From NCBI RefSeq assembly GCF_900102915.1, contig NZ_FNGG01000008.1:34185-98184 (forward strand): 64,000 nucleotides of DNA, in the 5' to 3' direction. The position numbers and the translations under genes were made by a program. Origin of the DNA: Salinimicrobium catena (lineage in GTDB: Bacteria > Bacteroidota > Bacteroidia > Flavobacteriales > Flavobacteriaceae). This document shows positions 33,076 through 42,027 of the stretch, piece after piece (position 1 is the stretch's first letter; every line of letters begins with the position of its first letter). The notes below the pieces were generated by a model. The model did not search any database. It was given only the letters and a program-made list of their open reading frames with translations, and was not told where the DNA came from.

Positions 33076-34887
33076 ATGAATGACGAAACTAAAACCCAAA
33101 AAGACCTCCTTCGCGGAGGGCAGTTCCTGGTAAAGGAAACCAGTGCTGAAAATGTATTTACTCCTGAAGATTTCAACGAGGAGCAAAAAATGATGCGCGA
33201 TTCGGTAAGAGAATTCGTAGATCGAGAGATCTGGCCAAGAAAAGAGGAATTCGAGAAAAAGAATTATGAACTTACCGAAGAGCTGATGAAAAAGGCAGCT
33301 GAACTGGGGCTTTTAGGTGTTTCTGTCCCTGAAGAATATGATGGGCTCGGAATGGGATTCGTGACCACTATGCTGGTAGTGGACCATATCTCTGGAGCCA
33401 CCGGTTCATTTTCCACGGCTTTTGGTGCCCATACCGGGATAGGAACTTTACCCATCACTCTCTACGGAACCGAAGAACAAAAACAAAAGTACGTTCCTAA
33501 ACTGGCAACCGGAGAATGGTTTGGCGCTTATGCCCTTACCGAACCGGGTGCAGGTAGTGATGCCAACTCCGGAAAAACAAAAGCTGTACTTTCGGATGAC
33601 GGAAAGTACTACAGCATCAACGGACAAAAAATGTGGATCTCCAACGCAGGTTTCTGTGACCTTATGATCGTTTTCGCCCGGATTGAAGACGACAAGAACA
33701 TCACAGGATTTATTGTGGAGAACGATCCCGAAAATGGAATCTCCATGGGTGAGGAAGAAAAGAAACTTGGGATCCACTCCTCTTCTACCCGCCAGGTCTT
33801 TTTTAATGAAACAAAGGTACCGGTAGAAAATATGCTTTCAGAAAGAGGGAATGGCTTTAAGATCGCCATGAACGCTTTGAACGTAGGCCGCATAAAACTA
33901 GCAGGTGCCTGTCTTGATGCACAGCGAAGAGTGATCACTTCGGCCGTGAACTATGCCAATGACCGTGTGCAGTTTAAAACACCAATCGCTAAGTTCGGAG
34001 CGATCAAATCAAAAATCGCAGAAATGGCTACTTCAGCTTATGTTGGCGAATCTGCATCTTACCGTGCGGCCAAAGATATTGAGGACAGGATCAACATTCG
34101 CCAGGAGGCAGGAGCTTCTCACCAGGAGGCAGAACTAAAAGGAGTGGAAGAATATGCCATTGAATGTTCCATTTTAAAAGTGGCTGTTTCTGAAGACCTT
34201 CAGAATTGTACAGATGAAGGGATCCAGATCTACGGGGGAATGGGCTTCTCAGCCGACGCTCCTATGGAATCTGCCTGGAGAGACGCCCGAATTACCCGTA
34301 TCTATGAAGGTACCAACGAGATCAACCGCATGCTCTGCGTGGGAATGCTGATCAAAAAGGCCATGAAGGGCCATGTTGACCTGTTAGGCCCTGCCACAAA
34401 GGTAGCCGACGAACTTACAGGAATTCCATCTTTCGAAACTCCCGATTATTCTGAACTTTTCGCTGAAGAAAAGGAAATGATCGCGAAGCTGAAAAAGGTT
34501 TTCCTTATGGTTGCCGGAAGTGCTGTTCAGAAGTATGGACCTCAGCTGGAAGATCATCAGCAGCTGTTATTGGCTTCAGCAGATATTCTTATCGAGATAT
34601 ATATGGCTGAATCTGCCATTCTGAGAACCGAAAAGAATGCGAAGCGTTTTGGAGAAGACAGTCAAAAAGAGCAGATCGCCATGGCAAAACTTTACCTCTA
34701 CCATGCCGTAGACACTATCAATTCCCGCGCTAAAGAGGGAATCATATCCTTTGCCGAAGGTGATGAGCAGCGAATGATGCTTATGGGCTTGAAACGTTTT
34801 ACCAAATACCAGAACCACCCCAATGTGGTTGAATTAAGAAACACGATTGCAGAGAAAGTGATTAGTGAGAATAAATATCCATTTTAA
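33076..34887 (+). CDS. Acyl-CoA dehydrogenase, VLCAD-like length
   Basis: 603 residues. FAD enzyme for the first oxidation of beta-oxidation. The N-terminal domain begins near FNEEQKMMRDSVREFVDREI. The substrate/FAD loop is YALTEPGAGSDANSGK (near 155) and the signature RIYEGTNEINRMLCVGML (near 415) carries the likely catalytic Glu. A C-terminal extension of about 150 residues beyond a standard 380-residue enzyme resembles very-long-chain dehydrogenases. Last gene of the operon; a clear terminator follows. Confidence 0.95.
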   Translation: MNDETKTQKDLLRGGQFLVKETSAENVFTPEDFNEEQKMMRDSVREFVDREIWPRKEEFEKKNYELTEELMKKAAELGLLGVSVPEEYDGLGMGFVTTMLVVDHISGATGSFSTAFGAHTGIGTLPITLYGTEEQKQKYVPKLATGEWFGAYALTEPGAGSDANSGKTKAVLSDDGKYYSINGQKMWISNAGFCDLMIVFARIEDDKNITGFIVENDPENGISMGEEEKKLGIHSSSTRQVFFNETKVPVENMLSERGNGFKIAMNALNVGRIKLAGACLDAQRRVITSAVNYANDRVQFKTPIAKFGAIKSKIAEMATSAYVGESASYRAAKDIEDRINIRQEAGASHQEAELKGVEEYAIECSILKVAVSEDLQNCTDEGIQIYGGMGFSADAPMESAWRDARITRIYEGTNEINRMLCVGMLIKKAMKGHVDLLGPATKVADELTGIPSFETPDYSELFAEEKEMIAKLKKVFLMVAGSAVQKYGPQLEDHQQLLLASADILIEIYMAESAILRTEKNAKRFGEDSQKEQIAMAKLYLYHAVDTINSRAKEGIISFAEGDEQRMMLMGLKRFTKYQNHPNVVELRNTIAEKVISENKYPF

Positions 34888-34918
34888 AGATCTTAATTCG
34901 CAAGGATTAAATCTGTCG

Positions 34919-34943
34919 GGCCACCTGTAAAGGTGGCCTTTTT
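34919..34943 (+). terminator. Terminator of the beta-oxidation operon
   Basis: Stem GGCCACCT/AGGTGGCC with a 4-base loop and T5 tail, 31 bp past the stop codon. Confidence 0.9.
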
Positions 34944-35013
34944 CATATTCCTTTAACAGGAAAAGCGGGGGAGTTTTTTTAGCTTTCAGGGAACCGAAAC
35001 GGCACGAGTTCTC

Positions 35014-36081
35014 ATGAACACTCTACAACAATACGTTCTTATAACGGTAGGTATCCTTTTGACAGCTTATTTCATAGTATTCCTGTTACTGAAAAAGCTG
35101 GGAAAAGATCCTCATAATATCCTTCCGCGGAACATAGCCTCCAGATTAAAGATCCCTGTTATTGCTCTTTTGCTGGCCGTTGGCATCCAGGCAGGACTGA
35201 TTAAAGAGGAGATCATTACAGATGAGACCTATGTCCATTTTTTTCAACAGGTACGATCGCTGCTGTTGATCTTTAGCGTTACCTGGTTTGTCATTGTCGC
35301 CATACACATCACCAAAAAACAACTTTTACGCAGATTTGATGTGACCACAAAAGATAATCTCCGGGCCCGGAAATTCTACACGCAGTTCAATATTATTGAG
35401 AGGATTGCAATTTTCATCGTCATCCTTGTGGCAGTGGGAATTTCATTGCTGACCTTTGAAGGAGTTCAGGAAATTGGTGTGAGCATTTTGACTTCAGCCG
35501 GGATCGCGGGAATTATTCTGGGTCTTTCTGCCCAAAAAGTTTTCGGAACCATCTTTGCCGGAATACAGATCGCTATAGCGCAACCTATCAGAATAGATGA
35601 TGTGGTCATTGTGGAAGGCGAATGGGGCCGTGTGGAAGAGATCAAACTCACTTATGTGGTGATCAACATCTGGGACAAAAGGCGACTGGTACTGCCTACC
35701 ACCTACTTCATTGAGAAACCTTTTCAGAACTGGACCCGCAGCTCTTCAGATATTTTGGGAACGGTCTTCATCTACACCGACTATGACCTTCCTGTAGACG
35801 CCCTGCGCGAAGAACTTACCCGCCTCTTAAAATCAACCGATCTCTGGGACGGGAAAGTCAATGTGATACAGGTGACAGATCTCAGCGAAAAGACCATGGA
35901 ACTGCGGGCGCTGGTGAGCGCCAAAGACTCCCCCACTGCCTGGGACCTTCGGGTCTACATCAGGGAAAAACTGGTGGACTTCATCAAAGAAAATTATCCA
36001 AACAGTCTTCCCAGGTCAAGGGTTATTCTTAAAGAAAATCCTCGGTCTGCAACATCTTCAGAAGATCCTCTTCAGAAGTAA
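35014..36081 (+). CDS. Small-conductance mechanosensitive channel (MscS family)
   Basis: 355 residues. There are four predicted membrane helices (about 5-27, 48-65, 85-102, 130-160) before the pore helix region VSILTSAGIAGIILGLSAQKVFG. A cytoplasmic beta domain follows (RIDDVVIVEGEWGRVEEIKL, then NIWDKRRLVLPTTYFIEKPF), and then a C-terminal alpha/beta domain. It would release solutes on hypo-osmotic shock, complementing the trehalose synthesis genes close by. Its 3' end overlaps the convergent GH15 gene by 53 bp. Confidence 0.93.
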   Translation: MNTLQQYVLITVGILLTAYFIVFLLLKKLGKDPHNILPRNIASRLKIPVIALLLAVGIQAGLIKEEIITDETYVHFFQQVRSLLLIFSVTWFVIVAIHITKKQLLRRFDVTTKDNLRARKFYTQFNIIERIAIFIVILVAVGISLLTFEGVQEIGVSILTSAGIAGIILGLSAQKVFGTIFAGIQIAIAQPIRIDDVVIVEGEWGRVEEIKLTYVVINIWDKRRLVLPTTYFIEKPFQNWTRSSSDILGTVFIYTDYDLPVDALREELTRLLKSTDLWDGKVNVIQVTDLSEKTMELRALVSAKDSPTAWDLRVYIREKLVDFIKENYPNSLPRSRVILKENPRSATSSEDPLQK

Positions 36082-37852
36082 GGCTATGAGAGAAATTCAT
36101 GGCTGTTTCAATTAAGGCCAGGTGGGAATAGGCCTGCGGAAAATTCCCCAGCAACCTCTTCGATTCAAAATCTATATCCTCACTGAACAGCCCCAGGTGG
36201 TTGCTGTACGAAAGCAACTCATTGAACATGCCGATCGCCCGGTCCTTTTCTCCGATCTTATACAGACTATTGATAAGCCAGAAGGTACAAATGGTGAAAG
36301 AGGAAGAAGGAATTCCGAAATCATCTTTATTCTTATAGCGGAACATGAGTCCGTTATAACACAATTCTCTTTCCGTCGCCTGTACGGTACTTATAAAGCG
36401 TGGATCCTTGGCCTTGATAAAACCGTAGGTTTCCATCAGCAAAGTGGAAGCGTCAAGATCGCTGGAACCATAGGACTGGGTGTAAGCCTGTTTTTCTTCG
36501 TTCCATGCATTCTTGTAAATATCTTCGTAGATCTCCTGGCGCAGCGCCTTCCATTTCTGGTCTTTTATTCCTTTTCTAAGGATCTCACCGATCTTCACCG
36601 CCCGATCAACAGCGACCCAGCAAAGCAATTTTGAAAAGGTGAAATGCCGCTCCTCTGTCCTGAATTCCCAGATGCCTTTATCGGGTTGTTTCCAGTGTTC
36701 TTCCACGATTCGAACGATTCCCCGAACGATGGTCCAAAGTTCCTCACTGTTTTCCAGGGTGGTTTCGAACTGCAGGAACTGCTGGAAGATCACTTCCATT
36801 AGGATCCCGTAAATATCATTCTGCTTTTGAACATAAGCCGCGTTTCCTATCCTTACCGGTTTTGAACCTTTGTAGCCGTCAAGATGGTCAAGAATGTGCT
36901 CGGTAAGCTCCTTTTCGCCGCTGATGCCATACATGATCTGCATTTTTTCATCCTTATTAGGGATAATGTCAATGATGAACTGCAGGAAATTATGAGCCGA
37001 TCCTAAATGTCCCAGGCCGGCCATGACCTTTATAACCATGGAGGCATCCCGAATCCAGCAGAAACGGTAGTCCCAGTTGCGCACCTCTCCTATGGTTTCC
37101 GGTAAAGAAGTTGTAGCCGCGGCCAGAACCGCGCCGGTTTTTTCAAAGGTGAGCGCTTTAAGAACCAAAGCACTTCTGGTGATCTCCTCGTTATAATGCG
37201 GAAATTTGGTGGTCTTTTCAACCCAGTTCATCCAGTAGGTCTTGGTACGCTGAAATTTAAGATAAGCCCTCTCCAGGTTCTGCTCCACCAGTTTTTCATG
37301 ATACCCCATCAAGAAATATTCATTCCCGGTAAGGGTGATCTCTTCCCCGTTCATGACCATGTCGAGATCAAGACTGGTATAGAGGTAAAGGGAATCGTAT
37401 TTTCCTTCTTTGGTAAAGCTCTTCAGGTAATACCGGTGGTTTTCTGTATAGGTCTTCTCCTTGGCATAATCCAGTTTAGGATTATAATTTACCCTCATGG
37501 TAGGATTTCCATGTAAAAGATATATGTATCTTATAATATCTGGCGGGGAATAAAAGCCGCCATTCCCGTTCTCCTTTGGGTAGCGAGGCATAAAATCTAT
37601 CACCTGAAAGGCGGCATTCTCATTGGAATATGTGGTACATAAAATATTGGTCTTCCAAAGGTATTTTTGAGAGATCGAGTAACTATCATCTACCTCAAAA
37701 GAGAAGTGTCCTCCTTTGTGCTCATCCAGCAATTTCGCGAATACCGAAGCAGAGTTGAAATTGGGTAGGCAACACCAGTCAATCGAGCCATTCTTCGACA
37801 CCAAAGCTGAGCTTTTACAGTTCCCAATTATCCCGTAATCTAACGAATCCAT
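36029..37852 (-). CDS. Glycoside hydrolase family 15 (glucoamylase/trehalase-like)
   Basis: 607 residues. The N-terminal beta-sandwich begins MDSLDYGIIGNCKSSALVS with GSIDWCCLPNFNSASVFAKL. The (alpha/alpha)6 barrel contains RNWDYRFCWIRDASMVIKVM near 265 (conserved Trp-Arg-Asp region) and the acidic motif GIWEFRTEERHFTFSKLLCW near 395, holding probable catalytic Glu residues. Without a signal peptide it is cytoplasmic. Family members of this type hydrolyse trehalose or alpha-glucans. It is divergent from the fused trehalose synthesis gene (94-bp gap), supporting a role in trehalose or related glucan turnover. The C-terminus overlaps the mscS gene by 53 bp. Confidence 0.92.
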   Translation of the reverse strand: MDSLDYGIIGNCKSSALVSKNGSIDWCCLPNFNSASVFAKLLDEHKGGHFSFEVDDSYSISQKYLWKTNILCTTYSNENAAFQVIDFMPRYPKENGNGGFYSPPDIIRYIYLLHGNPTMRVNYNPKLDYAKEKTYTENHRYYLKSFTKEGKYDSLYLYTSLDLDMVMNGEEITLTGNEYFLMGYHEKLVEQNLERAYLKFQRTKTYWMNWVEKTTKFPHYNEEITRSALVLKALTFEKTGAVLAAATTSLPETIGEVRNWDYRFCWIRDASMVIKVMAGLGHLGSAHNFLQFIIDIIPNKDEKMQIMYGISGEKELTEHILDHLDGYKGSKPVRIGNAAYVQKQNDIYGILMEVIFQQFLQFETTLENSEELWTIVRGIVRIVEEHWKQPDKGIWEFRTEERHFTFSKLLCWVAVDRAVKIGEILRKGIKDQKWKALRQEIYEDIYKNAWNEEKQAYTQSYGSSDLDASTLLMETYGFIKAKDPRFISTVQATERELCYNGLMFRYKNKDDFGIPSSSFTICTFWLINSLYKIGEKDRAIGMFNELLSYSNHLGLFSEDIDFESKRLLGNFPQAYSHLALIETAMNFSHSLTSEEDLLKMLQTEDFL

Positions 37853-37946
37853 ATAGTCTTAAAGTTCTTTTAAAGTGGTGGTCTCCCTCTGTAAAATTTC
37901 GGAAATTTAAGCAAAATCAATTAGATACACGTGCTGAAAAAATGTT

Positions 37947-40160
37947 ATGGGGAAAACGATAATTATTTCCAACAGACTACCCTTGCAAATACATATTTCT
38001 GAAAATGATCTTGAAGTTTCCCCCAGTGTTGGAGGCCTGGCCACCGGATTAAAGTCCTTTCATCAGGAAGGGGACAGTATATGGATTGGCTGGACCGGAC
38101 TTGCGGCGGAAGAGATCCCCGATGAACTGGAACCACAGGTGGCAGAAAAAGCCAAAGAACAAAGATGTGTTGCAGTTTCTCTTACTACTGAAGAAATTGA
38201 AAAATTCTACTACGGCTTCAGCAACAGGACCATTTGGCCGCTGTTCCATTACTTTATGGAATACACTGAATTTGACCCTGAACATTGGGAAGCTTACAAG
38301 CAGGTAAATCAAAAATATGCCGATGCTGTCCTGGAGCGAGTAGAAGACGGGGATACTATTTGGGTTCATGATTACCAGCTGTTGCTACTGCCGCAGATGA
38401 TAAGGGACAAAAACCCTAACGTAACCATCGGATTTTTCAATCATATCCCTTTTCCTTCTTACGAGGTTTTCAGAACGCTTCCCTGGCGGGAAGAGATCCT
38501 CACCGGGATGCTGGGGGCAGATCTCATAGGCTTTCATACTTACGATTATGAAAGGCATTTTTTAAGGTCTGTAAACAGGATACTTTACTACGATATAAAT
38601 TTCAACGCAGTTAACCTGGGGGACCGTATCGTGAAGGCCGGCTCTTTTCCAATGGGAATCGACTATAATAAATTCCGGAATGCCGCGCTCGAACACCAGC
38701 GCCAGCCCAGCAGTGAAAATACCGAAATTCAGAAAAAACTGGATTATCATAAATATGTTTCCAGGGGTACTCCCCTTATCCTGTCCATTGACCGGCTAGA
38801 TTACACAAAAGGGATCGCCAATCGAATAAGGGCTTATGGCTACTTTTTGGAAAAATACCCCGAGTATCAGGAAAAAGTACGGCTTGTCATGCTGGCCGTA
38901 CCTTCAAGGACCAATGTTCCGCAGTACCAGTTACTGAAAAAGGAGATCGATGAACTGGTTGGCCGTATTAACGGGAGGTTCGCCACCGTGAACTGGACAC
39001 CCATTTGGTATTTCTACCGCTCCATGCCTTTTGATAATCTTATCGACCTGTATTCTGCCAGTGATGTGGCATTGATCACGCCCATCAGGGACGGGATGAA
39101 TTTGGTGGCCAAGGAATATATCGCTACCCGCACAGATCACACGGGAGTCCTCATTTTAAGTGAGATGGCCGGCTCGGCTCATGAACTCAACGAAGCCCTG
39201 CTCATCAACCCCAACAATTTTGATCAGATCGTAGACTCTATAAAGCAGGCGCTTGAAATGTCTAAAGAAGAGCAGGTTAGACGCAACAAGGTGATGCAAA
39301 AAAGACTAAAACGCTATAATGTCGAGAAATGGGCAAGAGAGTTCATGAAGAGTCTGAAGCAAACCACTATTACCCGCAATGAGATCAAGACCCTTGAGGT
39401 GACACAGAACATCAAAAAAGACCTTTTCGAGCGGTATAGTTCGGCCCGCAGAAGGATCCTGTTCCTGGATTATGACGGCACTTTGGTCAATTATGTAGAC
39501 AAACCCGAAGATGCCGAACCCTCACCTGAACTGCTACACCTGGTAGAAAACCTCGCAAAGCAGAAAAATACCAGGGTGATCCTCATCAGCGGTAGAGATA
39601 AAGAAACCATAGGAGACTGGTGGAAGAACCACTCTGTCGAACTTATTGCCGAACATGGAGTATGGGTAAGAAATTCTTCCGGAGAATGGGAACTAACCGA
39701 GAATCTCGATTGCAGCTGGATGGAAAAGATAAGGCCGGTATTGGAAACCTTTGTGGATCGCACCCCCGGAACTTTTATCGAAGAAAAGAATTATTCCCTC
39801 GCCTGGCATTACCGCAAGGCCAATCCCGAATTGGGAGAGGTCAGAGCCAACGAGCTTTCTACCGTTTTACGAGATCTCATCTCCAACCACGGACTCACCG
39901 TACTGCAGGGCAATAAAGTGCTGGAGATAAAGAACAGCGGCGTGACCAAAGGCAAGGCAGCAAACAAGCTGCTGGAAGAAAAGTATGACCTCATTATGGC
40001 TATCGGCGATGATTATACTGACGAGTACCTGTTCACGGAACTTCCGCGCAAGACCATGACCTTTAAAGTAGGGACCACGGCCACTAATGCCAAATACTTC
40101 ATCAGGAATTCACGGGATGTAAGGGAACTGCTATCCCAATTCCTGAGCCTGACGCATTGA
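37947..40160 (+). CDS. Fused trehalose-6-phosphate synthase and phosphatase
   Basis: 737 residues. The GT20 OtsA-type domain (about 1-470) has ISNRLPLQ and SVGGLATGLK near residues 8-30, IWVHDYQLLLLPQM near 132, SIDRLDYTKGI near 280 and TPIRDGMNLVAKEY near 375. A HAD phosphatase OtsB-type domain follows from about 500 (LFLDYDGTLVNYVDKPED with the D-x-D-G-T nucleophile, then ISGRDKET near 555 and IGDDYTDEYLF near 690). It makes trehalose from UDP-glucose and glucose 6-phosphate in one polypeptide. Such fusions are usual in Bacteroidota and yeast. Trehalose protects against osmotic and desiccation stress; the neighbours fit this. Confidence 0.95.
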   Translation: MGKTIIISNRLPLQIHISENDLEVSPSVGGLATGLKSFHQEGDSIWIGWTGLAAEEIPDELEPQVAEKAKEQRCVAVSLTTEEIEKFYYGFSNRTIWPLFHYFMEYTEFDPEHWEAYKQVNQKYADAVLERVEDGDTIWVHDYQLLLLPQMIRDKNPNVTIGFFNHIPFPSYEVFRTLPWREEILTGMLGADLIGFHTYDYERHFLRSVNRILYYDINFNAVNLGDRIVKAGSFPMGIDYNKFRNAALEHQRQPSSENTEIQKKLDYHKYVSRGTPLILSIDRLDYTKGIANRIRAYGYFLEKYPEYQEKVRLVMLAVPSRTNVPQYQLLKKEIDELVGRINGRFATVNWTPIWYFYRSMPFDNLIDLYSASDVALITPIRDGMNLVAKEYIATRTDHTGVLILSEMAGSAHELNEALLINPNNFDQIVDSIKQALEMSKEEQVRRNKVMQKRLKRYNVEKWAREFMKSLKQTTITRNEIKTLEVTQNIKKDLFERYSSARRRILFLDYDGTLVNYVDKPEDAEPSPELLHLVENLAKQKNTRVILISGRDKETIGDWWKNHSVELIAEHGVWVRNSSGEWELTENLDCSWMEKIRPVLETFVDRTPGTFIEEKNYSLAWHYRKANPELGEVRANELSTVLRDLISNHGLTVLQGNKVLEIKNSGVTKGKAANKLLEEKYDLIMAIGDDYTDEYLFTELPRKTMTFKVGTTATNAKYFIRNSRDVRELLSQFLSLTH

Positions 40161-40299
40161 AAGTTTTTTGTGTTAAAAATCAGCTAATTTGCTACAAATT
40201 TTAATTCAAAGTTAACTACAAGTAGACCGGGAGGTAGTGAAAAACGAGGTATATTTAAATTTAGGAAACAGAAATAAAAACAACCCAAAATTCTAACAA

Positions 40300-40566
40300 A
40301 TGAAAGCAGGAAAAATCTTACTTGGTGTTCTTTCCGGAGCTGCTCTTGGCGCTGCAGCCGGAATATTGTTCGCTCCCAAAAAAGGAAAGGATACCCGAAA
40401 AAGCATTGCCGACAGAAGCAATGAATATATGTATGAAACCAAAAGCAAGTTCAACGATCTTGCCGACAATATCTCTCACCGCTATGATTCAGTGAAATCA
40501 AAGGTCAGAGGAAAAGGCAAGAGAATGGAGGCCAAAATGGATGGTGATGACAAGATCATCTATTAG
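40300..40566 (+). CDS. YtxH domain-containing protein
   Basis: 88 residues. The N-terminal glycine/alanine-rich hydrophobic helix (LLGVLSGAALGAAAGILFAP) is followed by KKGKDTRKSI and a basic amphipathic tail, the YtxH/gas-vesicle-like pattern. YtxH proteins are small stress-induced proteins, probably membrane-associated; molecular role unknown. A TATATTTA word lies at about 40249. It follows the trehalose gene by 139 bp and has its own terminator. Confidence 0.88.
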   Translation: MKAGKILLGVLSGAALGAAAGILFAPKKGKDTRKSIADRSNEYMYETKSKFNDLADNISHRYDSVKSKVRGKGKRMEAKMDGDDKIIY

Positions 40567-40592
40567 GTTCTTTTCTCGTTGACAAAATCAAG

Positions 40593-40618
40593 AGCTGCTC
40601 CATTGAGCAGCTTTTTTT
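40593..40618 (+). terminator. Terminator after the YtxH gene
   Basis: Stem AGCTGCTC/GAGCAGCT, 4-base loop, T7 tail. Confidence 0.9.
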
Positions 40619-40665
40619 GTGGAATTTTAGTACTTTGGGCTTTTAACCAAAAATATATCCGGAAC

Positions 40666-42027
40666 ATGCTGAAAAAACTGCTTTTTTCCTCCTTATTGTT
40701 AACTTCCCTTAGCGGAATTTCCCAGGAACAGGCACCTCCCCAGGTCGACCTTAGAATTTATGACATCATTGAAGCCGTCTCAGCCGATAGCATTGAGGCC
40801 GATATCCGAAGACTTGCGGGTTTTGGCACAAGAAATACCTTTAGCGATACCATTTCAGACACTCGTGGAATTGGCGCAGCCCGGCGCTTCATAAAAGCTG
40901 ATTTTGACAAGATCTCTAAGAATTGCGGCAATTGTCTTGATGTTTTCTACCAGAAGGATTTTGTGACCAAAGAAGGCAATGACCGGGTACCAAAAGATGC
41001 CTGGGTAGTGAACGTGGTAGCGGTTCAAAAAGGTAAAAAATACCCTAACCGTTATGTCATAATGAGCGGGGATATTGATTCCCGCGCCAGCAATACCATG
41101 GACTTTACCACAGATGCCCCGGGAGCCAACGACAATGCCAGCGGCATGGCGGGAACCATGGAAGCGGCCAGGGTGCTTTCTAAGTATGAATTTGACAGCA
41201 GCATCATCTACCTGGGCCTTTCAGGAGAAGAACAGGGCCTTTTTGGGGGCAAAGGCTTCGCCGAAATGGCCAAGGAAAAAGGCTGGGAGATCATCGGAGT
41301 ATTGAACAATGACATGATAGGAAATATCAAAGGCGTTGACGGGGTCATCGACAACCGCACCTTCAGGATCTTTTCCGAACCTGTTCCTCCTACCGAAACT
41401 GAAAGGGAGAGGATGATGAGAAGATTTTATGGCGGAGAGGTTGATGGTATTTCCCGACAACTGGCAAGGTACGTCCATGAAACCACAGAAACTTACATGC
41501 CCGAAATGAACCCTATGATGGTTTATCGCCTGGACAGGTTTGGACGTGGCGGTCACCACCGGCCGTTCAATGACCTTGGCTTCCCAGGAATCAGGATCAT
41601 GGAAGCCCATGAGAACTACACTCAGCAACACCAGGACATCCGCACCGAAGATGGCATTGAATACGGCGATGTAGTAGAACATGTTAATTTTGATTATGCA
41701 AAGAAACTTACAGCAGTGAACGCCATTTCAATGGCCAGTCTGGCGTGGGCTCCGCCTGCTCCCAAAAAGGTTTCGATTGGCGGGATCGTAGAAGCCTCTG
41801 CAAAACTTCGTTGGGAAAAGTCTGACGACGAAAATGTCGCAGGATACAAGATCTACTGGCGAGATACTACGGCACCTCAATGGCAATATTCCCGCTATGT
41901 GGGTAATGTTGACAATTTCACCCTGGAAGGAATAGTGATAGACAATTACTTTTTTGGAGTAGCCGCGGTAGGAAAGAACGGCAACGAAAGCGTGGTGGTT
42001 TTCCCTTCTGAAACCTTCAGGGATTAA
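40666..42027 (+). CDS. Secreted M28 family aminopeptidase with C-terminal Fn3-like domain
   Basis: 453 residues from 40666. The frame opens at 40579, but that start lies inside the preceding terminator; 40666 gives a clean signal peptide (MLKKLLFSSLLLTSLSGISQ). The two-zinc peptidase domain has SGDIDSRA, GANDNASGMAGTMEAARVL (bridging Asp), LSGEEQGLFGGKGFAE (catalytic and ligand Glu), NNDMIGN and an HENYTQQHQD segment with the last His. The end (RWEKSDDENVAGYKIYWRDT, then GVAAVGKNGNES) resembles a fibronectin type III module. It probably degrades peptides outside the inner membrane. Convergent with the App1 gene, overlapping by 4 bp. Confidence 0.92.
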   Translation: MLKKLLFSSLLLTSLSGISQEQAPPQVDLRIYDIIEAVSADSIEADIRRLAGFGTRNTFSDTISDTRGIGAARRFIKADFDKISKNCGNCLDVFYQKDFVTKEGNDRVPKDAWVVNVVAVQKGKKYPNRYVIMSGDIDSRASNTMDFTTDAPGANDNASGMAGTMEAARVLSKYEFDSSIIYLGLSGEEQGLFGGKGFAEMAKEKGWEIIGVLNNDMIGNIKGVDGVIDNRTFRIFSEPVPPTETERERMMRRFYGGEVDGISRQLARYVHETTETYMPEMNPMMVYRLDRFGRGGHHRPFNDLGFPGIRIMEAHENYTQQHQDIRTEDGIEYGDVVEHVNFDYAKKLTAVNAISMASLAWAPPAPKKVSIGGIVEASAKLRWEKSDDENVAGYKIYWRDTTAPQWQYSRYVGNVDNFTLEGIVIDNYFFGVAAVGKNGNESVVVFPSETFRD

